Below are positions 26,201 to 36,399 of a stretch of DNA of 64,000 nt, piece after piece. The stretch is taken from NCBI RefSeq assembly GCF_003344625.1, contig NZ_QPKJ02000006.1, forward strand, positions 310,001 through 374,000. Direction: 5' to 3'. This DNA comes from Solirubrobacter deserti. GTDB taxonomy: Bacteria; Actinomycetota; Thermoleophilia; Solirubrobacterales; Solirubrobacteraceae. Within the stretch, counting starts at the first letter, position 1; each line of letters opens with the position of its first letter. A model generated the notes under the pieces. It did no database searches, was not told where the DNA came from, and saw nothing but the letters and a program-made list of their open reading frames with translations. Both the position numbers and the translations under genes were made by a program.

Positions 26201-27009
26201 TCGTTGGTGGAGTCGTAGATGTACGCGTTGAGGCCGTACTTGTCCGTGCCGAAGTCGATGACGCGCAGGCGCATCTCCTTCGGGGCGCTGAACGAGCGCG
26301 GGACGCTGGTCCAGCCGGTCGCGCTGGCCGGCGCGGCGCCCGGGAACGGCGCGTTGCCGGCGAAGCCCTGCGGGTGGTCGAACTGCAGGCCGAACTGGCG
26401 CGTGAACGACTCACTGTCGGACGGCGCAATGTAGTTCGTGGCCACGCCGCGACCGGAGAAGAAGCTGCGGTAGTCGACCGTCGGGCCGTTGATGGCGCCG
26501 CTGCGCCCGCCGGCCCACTCGATCTGGGCGACCTTCTTGCCGCCGCGCTCGGCCGCCTGGGCGAGCGTCTCGGCCTGGAGCACGCCCGGGCTGGAGAACG
26601 AGCGCGACCCCCTGAAGCCGGTGTTGTTCGGGCTGGCCGGGTTGTACGCCGTGTTGTTGGTGTGGAAGGTGTTGTTCGTCGATCCGTGAACGCCCGGCCA
26701 CGCGCCGGTGGCCAGCGTGAACCAGCCCGCGCCGGTGTTCGGCGGCGCCTGCGTGAGCAGGCCGTGGCCGTCGGCGCGCGCGCCCTGGCGCAGCAGCTTC
26801 GCGAAGCCCGGCGTCACGCCCTGGTCGGCGAAGTCCTCGAGCCGGTCCTGCGTCAGGCCGTCAGCGGCGAAGAAGAGCAGCTTGCCACTCTGGTCGCGGC
26901 CGTCCTGCCATCCCCCGTTCGCGTCGGCCCCGCTCCACGGCGCTGCCAGCCCGACCGCGAGCGCAGCCGCGGCTCCCACTGCCGCGACCATCGGCACTCG
27001 TCGCTCCAT
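23260..27009 (-). CDS. Secreted bifunctional nucleotide phosphodiesterase / 5'-nucleotidase fusion
   Basis: 1249 residues after a strong AGGAGGG site. Signal peptide ~1-30. The N-terminal half (~40-730) is of the nucleotide pyrophosphatase/phosphodiesterase (alkaline phosphatase superfamily) type: Asp50 in 'FFAADG', putative nucleophile Thr92 in 'PPNTGAGWFTLATGAWPG', 'GDPRTDEIQHQF' and 'FVASDHGFAP' for the two zinc sites. The C-terminal half (~735-1249) is a complete UshA-like 5'-nucleotidase: 'IGLNDFHGQL', 'SGGDNVGASPP', 'GNHEFDFG', 'VAGHTHRA' for the two-metal site, then 'LTNSGGLRQDL' and 'GEVFGVLPFGN' of the nucleotide-binding domain. It would cut extracellular nucleotides to NMP and then to nucleoside plus phosphate. 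Confidence 0.9.
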   Translation of the reverse strand: MERRVPMVAAVGAAAALAVGLAAPWSGADANGGWQDGRDQSGKLLFFAADGLTQDRLEDFADQGVTPGFAKLLRQGARADGHGLLTQAPPNTGAGWFTLATGAWPGVHGSTNNTFHTNNTAYNPASPNNTGFRGSRSFSSPGVLQAETLAQAAERGGKKVAQIEWAGGRSGAINGPTVDYRSFFSGRGVATNYIAPSDSESFTRQFGLQFDHPQGFAGNAPFPGAAPASATGWTSVPRSFSAPKEMRLRVIDFGTDKYGLNAYIYDSTNDRRTNYDRVLFSRTKSGAKADRVADLAEGEPFADVKVKIVGGANEGKTASFLVKVERLRKDLSQVRLFHTSVTRALATWNGFSEPGFTGSFEDYIAEKFPSSQAGDFAVLEAGIVSEDTYIEQSEYWAELYQPLAEYVITKYQPDLALVGDPRTDEIQHQFLGLVTKKLPNGARNPAYDDTNVDGYKDNRVKQRERYIRDAYRGADKTMRLAQNLMRERNLTTFVASDHGFAPQFLAIDASKVLVDLGLLSTPQTGNCTLPATETIGKAKVCYAGGAAQIYLNRAERDTATPGLQQVPAAEEAATVARIRAAFEALKDDNDWNGDGRPEQWEVIDRTYTKAEARAIPNGPKTTADMAHPTRTGDLVVFASPPYQFDGATPGTLLGLSAFFGQHGYVPDLQDRRANVNMRATFLAGGNAIKSGKVRDLQSIDLAPTAAYLLGVPAPQHSQGVVRRDLLGNGRDVTPVNIIGLNDFHGQLTPSTFGYDTLQASVGGAAQLATLFDEEAFALPGDTLLVSGGDNVGASPPISSLLEDMPTIDVMNAWGMDATAFGNHEFDFGPTRILKQQAASNFPWLSANIVQTSNNQPPSYVKPSTVIRVNGVQVGLIGATVKSTPELVAAGNTAGLAFLDEAERIERESNILRARGIKVQVVVIHEGATAGENAVDGRPAAPWAGPIMQIVEKLQNTTIDLVVAGHTHRAANTVVGKIPVVEGYNAGVSYSVAQMMVDRTGDVAWTGAATRTAKNLGVNSRTDVKAIVDKADIDTAPLRNQVIGRQSIDILRDDPARLKESAMGNMVADAMRARYPGVQAALTNSGGLRQDLRMAPTGAEGVGEITWGEVFGVLPFGNRTTILTVAYEDLVAAFQNGFRPPCGDTSVSTGRTPQFSGLQVQMHCTGTTPVIDNIWLTPEGVNGPKSLLAPGSSVRMVIPDFMYTGGDGYTSFARGTNVLQPGDGLLEVTIDYITANSPVAPVVDGRRIGP

Positions 27010-27065
27010 GAACCCTCCTGATCGTCTGGAAATCAGGAACGCAAGCCTACGCCGCAGCGTGCGGA

Positions 27066-28160
27066 TTATGTGAACGATTTGACCGCGAGCGTCATCCCGG
27101 CGCGACGGAGCCGCTCGACGAGCGCGTCACTCATCGCCGCGGCCGGCGTCAGCACCCCGCCTTCCCCCTCGGTGCGTGCCAGCGTGAGCGCGCTCTCGCC
27201 CATCATCACGGCCGTCGCGGCGTAGCCGGGATCGCCCTTGGCGGCGACCGTGGCGACATGCCCGGCGCCGTGGACCTCGACCTTGAAGTGGCCGTTGGCG
27301 CGGGCCTTCTCCGACGGTCCGTCGCCCGGACCGGGCAGGACCCGGTCGAGCAGGAAGCGGGTCGGCGGGAACGCCAGGCCGCCGGCCAGTGCGCCGAGGC
27401 CGGCGGTGAAGCCGGCGGCCACCAGCGGGTTCCCGTACGCGGACACCTCGCGGTAGGTGAAGGCGGGCCCGTAGCCGAGCAGCTCCGAGGACCGCCGCAC
27501 GATCCGCGTGTTGTAGGACGCCATCACGAACGGGCCGACCCAGCCGTGCTCGGGGTCGCGCATGACCGAGCGCACGTCGCGCGAGCGGTCGGTGCCGCCG
27601 AGGGAGTTGGGCGTGAGGACCACCTTGCGCGCGGCGCGGTCACCGCGCATCTCGTCGACCTGGCCCTTCATCGACGCGAGCGTTCCGCCGGACGCGCCGC
27701 CGCGCAGCGCCTTCACGACCAGCGTCGTCTCGCCCAGCTCGCCCGCCGCCTGGTGCAGCAGGAACGTGCCGAGGTCCGACGGGATCGAGTCGAACCCGCA
27801 CGAGAGGACGATCCGCGCACCCGACGCCCGCGCCGCTTCGTGGCGCGCGATCGCCTCGTGCGCGAACAGGATCTCGCCCGTCAGGTCGCAGTATGCGGTG
27901 CCCGCCTCCACACACGCGTCGACGAGCTTGAGCCCGCCCTTGCGGTAGGGCCCGACGGTCGTCGCCACCACCCGCGCGCTGCGCGCCAGCGCGGCCGGGT
28001 CGTCGGCGTCGGCGACGATCAGCGGCCGGTCGATCCCGAGCGCCTCGAGCTTCTCCCGCGAGCGGCCCGCGAGCGCCACGTCCGCGTCCGTGGAGTCCAG
28101 GTACTCCGCGATCAGCCGGCCGACGAACCCGGTCGCGCCGAAGACGACGATGTCGTACAC
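27066..28160 (-). CDS. Saccharopine dehydrogenase-like / trans-acting enoyl reductase family oxidoreductase
   Basis: 364 residues with an N-terminal Rossmann motif 'VVFGATGFVGRLIAEYL', then 'VVATTVGPYRKGG' and 'GTAYCDLTGE' (substrate-adjacent strand of the saccharopine dehydrogenase fold), and 'LSCGFDSIPSDLG'. This subgroup includes mycobacterial trans-acting enoyl reductases (Rv2953 type) that work on long lipid chains as well as many unassigned members. Substrate unknown. It precedes the NPP/nucleotidase gene by 56 bp on the same strand and is divergent from the YkgJ gene, 41 bp away. Confidence 0.82.
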   Translation of the reverse strand: MYDIVVFGATGFVGRLIAEYLDSTDADVALAGRSREKLEALGIDRPLIVADADDPAALARSARVVATTVGPYRKGGLKLVDACVEAGTAYCDLTGEILFAHEAIARHEAARASGARIVLSCGFDSIPSDLGTFLLHQAAGELGETTLVVKALRGGASGGTLASMKGQVDEMRGDRAARKVVLTPNSLGGTDRSRDVRSVMRDPEHGWVGPFVMASYNTRIVRRSSELLGYGPAFTYREVSAYGNPLVAAGFTAGLGALAGGLAFPPTRFLLDRVLPGPGDGPSEKARANGHFKVEVHGAGHVATVAAKGDPGYAATAVMMGESALTLARTEGEGGVLTPAAAMSDALVERLRRAGMTLAVKSFT

Positions 28161-28201
28161 GGCGGTGGACGTTAGCGCCGGGCGGGACTAGGGTCGTGCA
28201 C

Positions 28202-28834
28202 ATGGCCGAACCGCTGAACGAGCTCGAACGCCAGGTCGACCGGGGCAACCAGTTCGTCCACAGCGCCATAACCCAGACTGCGCAACACGTCGACGACGCC
28301 AACGCGCTCGCCAACGGGCTCGCCGCGCTGCTCGTCCAGAACGGGCTGCTCGACGGCCAGGAGCTCCTCGCGATGGTGGAGACGGTCCGCACGGAGACCC
28401 ACAAGAGCGGCCGGAACGTCGATGTCGGGATCAAGGTCCGAAAGGACACGCCGGAGGACCTGGTCGACCCCGGCCTGGAAGTCGACTGCGAGGCCCGGAT
28501 CCCCTACTGCCGCGGCGCCTGCTGCAGCTTCAGCTTCCCGCTCACCGTGGACGAGATCGAGCGCGGTGGGCCGCTCAAGTGGGACCTCGGCCGCCCGTAC
28601 TTCAACCGCCAGGGCTCCGGCGGCTACTGCCACAAGTCCCACGAGGAGACCCACTTCTGCACGATCTACGAGGAGCGCCCGTCGGTCTGCCGCAAGTACA
28701 GCTGCGTCGAGGACGATCGCATCTGGAAGGACTTCGACGCGATGATCCCCAACACGGAGTTCCTCGACCAGCACTTCGCCAGAGCCGCGCGCGGGCCCGT
28801 GGAGATCTTCATGGATGCGCACGGTCGCGACTAG
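28202..28834 (+). CDS. YkgJ-family cysteine-cluster protein
   Basis: 210 residues. The C-terminal half has the family cysteine pattern: 'CEARIPYCRGACC', 'GYCHKSHEETHFCTIYE', 'PSVCRKYSC', about eight Cys likely to bind zinc or an Fe-S cluster. The N-terminal ~80 residues are helical and specific to this subgroup. ATG 28202 is chosen because AGGG lies 8 bp before it; GTG 28196 is an alternative. Its 3' end overlaps the following lipoprotein gene by 20 bp. Role unknown. Confidence 0.85.
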   Translation: MAEPLNELERQVDRGNQFVHSAITQTAQHVDDANALANGLAALLVQNGLLDGQELLAMVETVRTETHKSGRNVDVGIKVRKDTPEDLVDPGLEVDCEARIPYCRGACCSFSFPLTVDEIERGGPLKWDLGRPYFNRQGSGGYCHKSHEETHFCTIYEERPSVCRKYSCVEDDRIWKDFDAMIPNTEFLDQHFARAARGPVEIFMDAHGRD

Positions 28835-29225
28835 CCTCGCGCTGCTGGTGCTCGCCGGCTGCGGCGCCGCCGAGCCGCCGCGCACCCAGATCGACTACGA
28901 GGCGCGGCTGGAGCTCGTCACCGCGCACCCGTACGAGTTCACGTGCGGCGACGAGCGCCACGTCAACCGCTTCGGCAAGCGCGCCTACTTCGCCCTCGCC
29001 GACACCGAGCGCTTCGAGCGCATGAGCCGCCTGCGCGCGGCGACGAGCATCTTCCTCGGCGTCCAGCAGGTCTGCAAGGGCAAGCCGGACGCCTACGAGC
29101 CGATGCGCGAGGCCGTCGCCGGCGTGCGCGCCGGCCGCTACGTCTCCACGCAGGGCAACGCCGGCAACGACTCAGACCACGGGATCAACCGGCGAGCGCG
29201 CGCAGCTGCCGGACCGCGAGGGTGA
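28815..29225 (+). CDS. Small putative lipoprotein, unknown function
   Basis: 136 residues opening with MRTVATSLALLVLAGC, a lipoprotein signal with lipobox LAGC (Cys16). The mature part has a Cys pair ('EFTCGDERH', 'QQVCKGKP') that could form a disulfide. No family recognised. The start lies inside the end of the YkgJ gene with GGAG about 11 bp upstream, suggesting coupling. The last 41 bp overlap the 3' end of the convergent glutamate dehydrogenase gene, so the final Arg/Ala-rich residues may be a loose extension. Confidence 0.68.
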   Translation: MRTVATSLALLVLAGCGAAEPPRTQIDYEARLELVTAHPYEFTCGDERHVNRFGKRAYFALADTERFERMSRLRAATSIFLGVQQVCKGKPDAYEPMREAVAGVRAGRYVSTQGNAGNDSDHGINRRARAAAGPRG

Positions 29226-32200
29226 GGCCCGCCAGGTCCGGCTCGCCCTCCCGGGTCAGAGAGCGCAGGAAGCTCGTGAACCGGCGCAGGGCCGCGCCGC
29301 GCTCCTGCAGGTAGGCGTCGACGTCGCCGTCGGACTCGGCCAGCACCGCGCCGGCCAGCTCGCGGCGCATCTGCGCGGCGTCCTCACGCACGGCCTGGAG
29401 CGCCCAGCGCTGCATGCGGGTGGGCGCCGGGATGCGGTCCAGCTCGCCCTCGATCCAGTCCAGGCGCAGCTCGGCGCCAACGTCGAAGAAGACCTCGGCG
29501 ACCCGCTCGATCGGCTGCCCCGTCGCGCCCGCGACCCACACCATGTCCGGCGCGTAGCGCAGCTCGGGGCGCAGCGCGTGGGCCTGGGCCAGCGGCTCGG
29601 GCACACCCGCGCCGACCAGCCGCTCCACCGTCTGCTCGCGGCGGCGCCTGCGCTCCTCGGACCCCAGCTCGCCGAGGGCGGCGGCGAGCCGCTCGAAGCC
29701 GTCCCGGCCGGCGGCGATCGTCGCGGCGATCTCGCCCTCGGGCTCCCAGGTGAGATACCAGCGGGTCGTGGCCTCCACGAGGGAGTCGATGCTGCCCATC
29801 AGCTCGAGCTGCGCGTCGCGGGAGCCGGCGTCCAGGCGCTCGACAACCTCCCAGCGCGCGTCCGCGCCGGTCACCTCGCGCGCGATCCGGAACGCGCGCA
29901 CCACGTCCGCCGGCACGGCGCCGCGCTCGGCCACCAGCTGGGACATGAAGGTCGGGCCGAGCGCGTTGACGATCGCGTTGGCGTTGACCATGCAGATCAG
30001 CTGCGTGCGCAGCGGGTGCTCGGCGATCAAGTGGCCGAAGCGCTTGACGACCGGCGCAGGGAAGTACGCGCGCAGGTCGCGCTCCAGCCACGGCTCGTCG
30101 ACGAAGTCGGACTCCTCCAGCGCGCGGGCCAGCAGGCGCTTGGAGTAGGCGAGCAGGGTCGCGAGCTCGGGCCGCTCCATGCCGCGGCCGGCCCGCCGGC
30201 GCTCTCCGATCTCCTCCGAGCCCGGCAGGTCCTCGGCCGCGCGCGAGAGCATGCCGAACTCCTCGAGCTGGACCATCAGGTCCTCGTAGGCGAACAGCCG
30301 CGACGCCGACCGGTCGACTTCCTGGGCGATGATTTGCGCCTGCTGGAAGGAGTCGTACAGGACGTGCGCGACGACGTCGTCGGTGACCTGGAACAACAGC
30401 TCGTCGCGCTCCTCGCGCGTGAGCTCGCCGGCGCGCTCGGCCAGGCCGAGCAGGATCTTCAGGTTGACCTCGTGGTCGGAGCAGTCCACGCCGGCCGAGT
30501 TGTCGATGAAGTCGGCGTTGATGCGCCCGCCGGCGGACGCGTACTCGACGCGCGCGCGGCGCGTGAAGCCGAGATTGCCGCCCTCACCCACGACCTTCGC
30601 GCGCAGCTCGTCCGCGTTGACGCGGATGGCGTCGGAGGAGCGGTCCGCAGCGTCGGCATCGGTCTCGGTGCTCGCCTTGACCACGGTCCCGATCCCGCCG
30701 TTCCACAGCAGGTCCACCGGCGCGCGCAGGATCGCGCGGATGACGTCGGTGGGCGCCAGGCGCTCCTCCTCGACGCCCAGCGCTTCACGCGCCTGCGGGC
30801 TCAACGTGATCGACTTCGCCGTGCGCGGGTAGACGCCACCGCCCTCGGAGATCAACTCGCGCGCGTAGTCGTCCCAGGAGGAGCGCGGCGTCTCGAACAG
30901 CCGCTTGCGCTCCTCGAAGCCGCGCGCGGCGTCCGGCGACGGGTCGATGAAGACGTGGCGATGGTCGTACGCGGCCACGAGCCGTATGCGGTCGCTGAGC
31001 AGCATGCCGTTGCCGAACACGTCACCGCTCATGTCGCCGATCCCGACGACGGTGAACTCGTCGCGCTGGGTGTCGACGCCGAGCTCCTTGAAGTGGCGCT
31101 TGACCGACTCCCACGCGCCCTTGGCCGTGATGCCGAGCGCCTTGTGGTCGTAGCCGGCCGAGCCGCCGCTCGCGAACGCGTCGTCCAGCCAGAACCCGTA
31201 CTCCCGGGAGACGCGGTTCGCGGTGTCGGAGAAGGTCGCGGTGCCCTTGTCGGCCGCGACGACCAGGTAGGTGTCGTCGCCGTCACGCACGCGCACCGCG
31301 GGCGGCGGCACGACCATCCCGTCCACGAGGTTGTCGGTGACAGAGAGCAGTGAGCGGATGAACGTGACGTAGTGGCGCTCCACGTCGTCGCCGCGCTTGA
31401 TGTAGAAGCCGCCCTTCGCGCCCGCGGGCACGATGACGGCGTTCTTGGTCAGCTGCGCGCGCATCAGCCCGAAGACCTCGGTGCGGTAGTCCTGCCGGTC
31501 CGACCAGCGCAGCCCGCCGCGGGCGATCGGCCCGCCGCGCAGGTGGATGCCCTCCACGTCCGGCGAGTAGACGTAGATCTCGCGGTAGGGCGCGGGCTGC
31601 GGGACCGCCGGCACGTCGGCCGACCGGATCTTGAACGCCAGCGCCTCGCGGTCGCTGTTGTAGGCGTTGGTGCGCAGTGTCGCCTCGATCACGGTCAGCT
31701 GGTTGCGCAGGATGCGGTCGTGGTCGAGCGAGGCGACCTCCTCGAGATCGGCGAGGATCTCCTCGCGTAGCGCGGCCTCGGCCTCCTCGTCGGTCTCCAG
31801 CTCGGGGTCGAAGCGCAGCTCGAAGAAGCGCACGAGCTTGGCCGTGAGCGCGCTGTTGGCCACCAGCACGTCGTTCTGGTAGCTCTCGGTGAAGCGCGTG
31901 CCGACGCGCTGACGGTACTTGCGGTACGCGCGCAGGATCGCGACCTGGCGCCGGTCCAGCCCGGCCGTGATCACGAGCCGGTTGAGGTTGTCGGTCTCGG
32001 CGGCGCCGCGATGGACGGCGGCGAGCAGCTCCGCGACGCGGTTCCCGACGGCATCGAGGTCGAGCGGGGAGCCGTCCGGCCCGAGCACGCGGAACTCCTG
32101 CACCCACGTCTCGTCCTCGCCGGTCAGCCGGGTGGAGATCTCCTCGATCACGCGCAGCCCGAGGTCCTCGAGCATCGGTAGCGCCTCGCCCAGCTCGACC

Positions 32201-33891
32201 TTCGGGCCCCGTTTGTAGAGCGCGATGCGCGTGTGCGCGGCGAGCGGCTGCAGCGACACGAGGAACGGACCCTGCTCGGACAGTTGCTCGAGCAGCGCGA
32301 TGTCCAGCGCGCCGACCTGCGGCGACGTGTAGCCCTTGTAGTGCTCGGGCAGGTGCGCGGCCCAGATGGAGCGCAGCAGCCGGCCGCGGGCCGGGCCGAA
32401 GCGCTCGGCCAGGGCCGCGGACAGCGCGTCGTCCCACGTGCGCGCGAGCTGCACCACCTCGCGCTCGAGCTCGGCGTTCGCGATCTCCGGCAGCCCGTCC
32501 GGCGCGTGCACGAGGAAGTGCACGCGCACGCGGCTGCCGCCCTCGCCGAGCATGTGCTGGGCCTCGACGTCCTTCGTTTTGAAGCGGCGCTTGAACAGCC
32601 GCGTGACGCGCTCGACCAGCAGCGCGCGGTAGCGGTCGCGCGGGAGGGCGAGGATGAACGCGGCGCTGCGGCCGTCGCGGGCGCGGCGGCCGAGCAGCCG
32701 TACGCGGTCCGTTCCCTCCAGCGCGAGCAGGGCGACCACCGCGCGGCGAAGGTCGTCCACGGGCGCGGCGAACAGCTCGTCCTTGGGGAAGGTGTCGAAC
32801 AGCGAGACGGCGGACTTGTAGTCGTGGGAGCCCTCGATCAGGTCCTCGGCCTCGAGCACGCGCCGCAGCTTGCGGTGCAGGACGGGGGTCTCCGACGCCG
32901 GCTCGGTGTAGGCCTTGCTCGTGAACAGGCCCAGCAGGCGCGCCTCGCCGGCGATCTCGCCGTCCGGCGTGATGCGGCGCACGCCGACGTAGTCCATGCG
33001 CTCGTGCCGGTGCACGGGCGAGCGCGCGTTGGCCTTGTCGACGATCAGCAGCTCGCCGCTGGTCGCCAGCACGCGCAGCGCCTCCGGCAGCTCCGACAGG
33101 GGCACGGGCGTGCTGTAGGCCGAGCGCTCCTCGTCGGCGAGGATGCCGAGGCCGGAACCGGGCACGCAGCGGTAGGCGTCGCCCGTGATCTCGTACTCGC
33201 GCGCGCCGAGCAGGACGAAATTGCCGCGCAGCAGCCAGGCGAGAAAGTCGACCGCCTCGCGGATCTCGTCGCTGTCATAGCGCGTTGACGCCTTGCGCGC
33301 GAGCGAGATCATCGACTCCACGCGCTGGGTCATCGCGCCGAAGTCGGTGACGGTGCTGCGAACGGCGTGCAGGACGGTCTCGACGTCGGTCTGCAGCTCC
33401 TCCAACTCGTGCGCGGTGAGGCGGCGGGTCAGGTCGAAGTGCATCACCGACTCGCGGTGCGCCGCGTTGCGCGCGTGGCTGACGGAGCTGATCGCGCCGT
33501 TCTCGCGCGCGATGCCGATGATCGGGTGCACGAGCCGCGCGACGTGCTCGCCGCGCGCCTCCAGCGCCGCGCTCACGCTGTCGACCAGGAACGGCCAGTC
33601 GTCGCTGTTGGTCTCCAGCACGCTGCCGAGCGGCTCGTAGCCGTCGTCGGCCAGCGTCGGGTTGAACGCGCGCACGGCGACCGGCTTGTGGCCGCGGGTG
33701 TCCGCGAACTTCAGGACACCGTGGATCTCCGCCCACAGGTGCTCGGGCGAGATGCTGCCATCGGTGGACAGCCGGCGGACGTAGGCGCCCGCGAAGGCGC
33801 GCGCGATCTCGCCGCCGTTGGACTCGGCGAGATCGAGTAGACGTTCGCGGTAATCGTCGGGGCCGGCCTCGGTCTCCTCCGCGAGGCTCAT
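29185..33891 (-). CDS. gdh: NAD-specific glutamate dehydrogenase, large (GDH2/Bac_GDH) type
   Basis: 1568 residues, the size usual for the ~180-kDa bacterial class that oxidises glutamate to 2-oxoglutarate and ammonia with NAD. N-terminal ~600 residues are the ACT-like regulatory part; the catalytic domain includes 'RGGLRWSDRQDYRTEV', 'KNAVIVPAGAKGGF' (near residue 820, active-site Lys region), 'ADKGTATFSDTAN' and 'IGDMSGDVFGNGMLLS'; then 'GEGGNLGFTRRARVEYA' of the NAD domain and a long helical C-terminus. It begins 9 bp after pckG on the same strand with its binding site inside the pckG end, so the two are cotranscribed and probably coupled. Confidence 0.95.
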   Translation of the reverse strand: MSLAEETEAGPDDYRERLLDLAESNGGEIARAFAGAYVRRLSTDGSISPEHLWAEIHGVLKFADTRGHKPVAVRAFNPTLADDGYEPLGSVLETNSDDWPFLVDSVSAALEARGEHVARLVHPIIGIARENGAISSVSHARNAAHRESVMHFDLTRRLTAHELEELQTDVETVLHAVRSTVTDFGAMTQRVESMISLARKASTRYDSDEIREAVDFLAWLLRGNFVLLGAREYEITGDAYRCVPGSGLGILADEERSAYSTPVPLSELPEALRVLATSGELLIVDKANARSPVHRHERMDYVGVRRITPDGEIAGEARLLGLFTSKAYTEPASETPVLHRKLRRVLEAEDLIEGSHDYKSAVSLFDTFPKDELFAAPVDDLRRAVVALLALEGTDRVRLLGRRARDGRSAAFILALPRDRYRALLVERVTRLFKRRFKTKDVEAQHMLGEGGSRVRVHFLVHAPDGLPEIANAELEREVVQLARTWDDALSAALAERFGPARGRLLRSIWAAHLPEHYKGYTSPQVGALDIALLEQLSEQGPFLVSLQPLAAHTRIALYKRGPKVELGEALPMLEDLGLRVIEEISTRLTGEDETWVQEFRVLGPDGSPLDLDAVGNRVAELLAAVHRGAAETDNLNRLVITAGLDRRQVAILRAYRKYRQRVGTRFTESYQNDVLVANSALTAKLVRFFELRFDPELETDEEAEAALREEILADLEEVASLDHDRILRNQLTVIEATLRTNAYNSDREALAFKIRSADVPAVPQPAPYREIYVYSPDVEGIHLRGGPIARGGLRWSDRQDYRTEVFGLMRAQLTKNAVIVPAGAKGGFYIKRGDDVERHYVTFIRSLLSVTDNLVDGMVVPPPAVRVRDGDDTYLVVAADKGTATFSDTANRVSREYGFWLDDAFASGGSAGYDHKALGITAKGAWESVKRHFKELGVDTQRDEFTVVGIGDMSGDVFGNGMLLSDRIRLVAAYDHRHVFIDPSPDAARGFEERKRLFETPRSSWDDYARELISEGGGVYPRTAKSITLSPQAREALGVEEERLAPTDVIRAILRAPVDLLWNGGIGTVVKASTETDADAADRSSDAIRVNADELRAKVVGEGGNLGFTRRARVEYASAGGRINADFIDNSAGVDCSDHEVNLKILLGLAERAGELTREERDELLFQVTDDVVAHVLYDSFQQAQIIAQEVDRSASRLFAYEDLMVQLEEFGMLSRAAEDLPGSEEIGERRRAGRGMERPELATLLAYSKRLLARALEESDFVDEPWLERDLRAYFPAPVVKRFGHLIAEHPLRTQLICMVNANAIVNALGPTFMSQLVAERGAVPADVVRAFRIAREVTGADARWEVVERLDAGSRDAQLELMGSIDSLVEATTRWYLTWEPEGEIAATIAAGRDGFERLAAALGELGSEERRRRREQTVERLVGAGVPEPLAQAHALRPELRYAPDMVWVAGATGQPIERVAEVFFDVGAELRLDWIEGELDRIPAPTRMQRWALQAVREDAAQMRRELAGAVLAESDGDVDAYLQERGAALRRFTSFLRSLTREGEPDLAGLTLAVRQLRALAG

Positions 33892-33900
33892 GCCTGCACG

Positions 33901-35700
<1,800 letters not shown>

Positions 35701-35890
35701 TGGTGAGATCAGCCTCTCTAGGGTTTGTTTGGTCAGTACAAACCTTCACGGAATGCGAAGACCGATTCGCCGCGCCGAGAACGCCGACGCGCCAAAACGA
35801 TCACTCCGCCTTCTCCAGCTTAGGGGAAGCTACCCGCGAACACCACCAGACAATTGGGTGGCCCGCTCTGCGAGGTTTTGCCAGTGACGT

Positions 35891-36391
35891 TCAAACTTGC
35901 TTCTTGGGCACGAGCACAAGGCGCTTGAACTCCGCCACAAGCGTTCCGTCCTGGTTGAGGACGCGGGTGTGGACCTTCACCGTTCCGCGATCCGGCTTTG
36001 ACCTCGAGGGGGTGATTTCCAGGACTTCCGTCTCGGCAAACAGGGTGTCGCCGTGGAACACCGGCGCCGGATGGCTGAGCGCTTCGGTGGCGAGGTTCGC
36101 GATCGCCTTGCCGGAGATGTCGGAGACGCTCATGCCGAGCGCGAGGCTGTAGACGTACGGGCCGACGACCACGTTGCGGCCCTGCTGGGACTGGGCTGCG
36201 TAGACATCGTTGATGTGCAACGGGTGGTGATTCATCGTCAGCAGGCAGAAGAGGTGGTCATCGGCTTCGGTGACCGTCTTCGCCGGCCAGTGCTTGTAGA
36301 CGGCGCCGACCTCGAATTCCTCCAGGTAGCGGCCGTACGGGTGCGCGCCGGAGGCCTCGCGCGTCGGTCCATCGGTGTCGACTGGGCTCAT
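35891..36391 (-). CDS. MaoC-like hydratase, probably mesaconyl-/beta-methylmalyl-CoA type
   Basis: 166 residues of the hot-dog MaoC fold: '[20 protein letters not shown]', the active-site-type '[19 protein letters not shown]' and '[14 protein letters not shown]'-like strand ('[15 protein letters not shown]'), '[14 protein letters not shown]'. In family members the Asp/His pair catalyses hydration of enoyl-CoA esters. It is divergent from a malyl-CoA lyase gene with only 8 bp between start codons, the arrangement expected for the hydratase that interconverts mesaconyl-CoA and beta-methylmalyl-CoA. The specific substrate is inferred from this pairing. Confidence 0.8.
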   Translation of the reverse strand: MSPVDTDGPTREASGAHPYGRYLEEFEVGAVYKHWPAKTVTEADDHLFCLLTMNHHPLHINDVYAAQSQQGRNVVVGPYVYSLALGMSVSDISGKAIANLATEALSHPAPVFHGDTLFAETEVLEITPSRSKPDRGTVKVHTRVLNQDGTLVAEFKRLVLVPKKQV

Positions 36392-36399
36392 GGCACGGC

